DNA from: Rhyacophila brunnea
Taxonomy: Eukaryota > Arthropoda > Insecta > Trichoptera > Rhyacophilidae
Reading direction: 5' to 3'
Assembly (NCBI GenBank): GCA_022495005.1
Contig: JAGYXB010000797.1
Location: 1,426,001-1,490,000 of the forward strand
Length of the DNA: 64,000 nt
Shown here: positions 63,145 through 64,000 of the stretch, piece after piece
How the letters are laid out: every line of letters starts with the position of its first letter
Position numbering within the stretch: the stretch's first letter is position 1
Position numbers and translations under genes: made by a program
Notes under the pieces: generated by a model
The model's database searches: none
Told to the model about the DNA's origin: nothing
The model's input: only the letters and a program-made list of their open reading frames with translations

Positions 63145-63510
63145 GACGATACATCAGTGAAACGGCAAATAATTTTCAACTATGGGCGCGACGAAATTTT
63201 TGACTTCCTGGCATTCGGAGAGCGAACGTCGAGCTGGGAACAGGTTAATTTATTTCGTGATGGCGACGGTGGTATTAATTCTTAAATCGTGTAAAGATTA
63301 CTAAAACGTTACCCATTTACTTGAAAAATAAAACATGTCAATGAATATATTATTATTGTTACTAATAGAACAATAAACAGAACATTAAATGGACGCATGT
63401 TCGATTTATATGACAAATTATATTTCGTTCGGCATGTGTCATTTGCACCCGCAATCTGCGCATCGCCTAGCCACGATCTTTTTAGACCATGCCTCAACTG
63501 AGGTATAGCC
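63145..63510 (-). mobile_element. TTAA-flanked miniature element, copy 3 (minus)
   Basis: TTAA at 63141-63144 and 63511-63514. The right end, read in reverse, is GGCTATACCTCAGTTGAGG; the left end reads GACGATACATCAGTGAAAC. It is 366 bp, almost the length of copy 1. Confidence 0.8.
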
Positions 63511-63514
63511 TTAA

Positions 63515-64000
63515 TAAACACACCATCTACTGAAAATTAAAGCATTTCCACGAAACAATGATGGTTTTATTTGATCTGTGGCGCTTACATGTTTAGAGGC
63601 AGCCTTGTGATTTTTCTGTCCTATTAAAAATCTATCAACATAATAGAGGTACGACAATTTCAACATTAAATATTACACTTTTCCTGAAAGGTCATAGTTA
63701 TATTTATCGCTGTTCAGTTTTGTCCGGTTACCCAATATTGCGTACCTAGTCAACTTTCATGGGTACAAGTTATTATACGTGGTTATCAATTATATTGTTC
63801 ACAATTTTATATATTATGTCCTAATATTTCTGAGGTATTTTCCAAATACATTAATTATGTAGTGATTTGTATATCAGTATTTTGGTAATGACATACTTAT
63901 TTAACATAAGCGATAAGCCATTACTCAGATTACATACAGGGACGGCTCTTGTATAGGAGCAAATGGTGCACTGATCTCCCAAATTATTATATGTAATAAT
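63515..64000. other. Unassigned right edge
   Basis: No gene is seen. The block 63625-63715 resembles 54945-55030 inside gene 2. Confidence 0.35.

Noticed and set aside
1..64000. CRISPR arrays, operons or bacterial features
   Set aside because: No regularly spaced short direct repeats were seen; splice signals, introns and LINEs show a eukaryotic insect genome.

Overview
The window is nuclear DNA from an insect. It is AT-rich, has spliced genes with GT-AG introns, TTAGG-type telomere-like stretches, and is crowded with transposable elements. The reverse-transcriptase remnants (RTE-like and jockey-like LINEs), the many TTAA-flanked palindromes and the CTACCTACC-style runs look most like a moth or butterfly. 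That order-level placement is an inference; other insect orders are possible.

The only host genes I can support are two tandem plus-strand paralogues of the insect pancreatic-lipase / phospholipase A1-like family. Gene 1 has coding exons at 21987-22083, 25232-25344, 32949-33225, 34645-34887 and 36606-36877 (333 residues) and an intact Ser-Asp-His triad. Gene 2 has coding exons at 50082-50163, 53020-53132, 56223-56493, 58074-58316 and 60405-60670 (324 residues). Exons 2 and 4 are the same length in both genes (113 and 243 bp) and all intron phases agree. Gene 2 has lost the catalytic serine (GHSIG in gene 1, GHGLG in gene 2) and its exon-3 donor reads C|GC instead of C|GT, so it is a catalytically dead pseudo-lipase, a decaying gene, or both. 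A short exon-4-like remnant at 58435-58468 suggests a further lost copy.

Nearly everything else is transposon-derived. Left flank (1-19.8 kb): hAT-type miniature elements, tRNA-like repeats, an LTR-like insertion whose empty site is visible elsewhere in the window, a Helitron with a decayed protein, a TTAA palindrome and LINE fragments. Gene 1 (19.9-36.9 kb): its introns hold hAT elements, half of a palindromic element, an RTE LINE fragment, a THAP-like first exon and a ZBED-type hAT transposase remnant. Intergenic stretch (37-48 kb): Harbinger-type insertions, an RTE LINE, a three-level nest (LINE, hAT, TTAA palindrome with about 680-bp arms), a second THAP-like exon and jockey LINE pieces. 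Gene 2 (48-60.8 kb): more LINEs and a hAT element with a perfect 8-bp target duplication. Right flank (60.8-64 kb): two TTAA miniature elements around a roughly 900-bp inverted-repeat element.

Many insertion boundaries could be fixed by eye from target duplications or from empty sites in other copies, so relative ages of several insertions can be read. All coordinates, translations and identities were worked out by hand; no alignment or database search was run.
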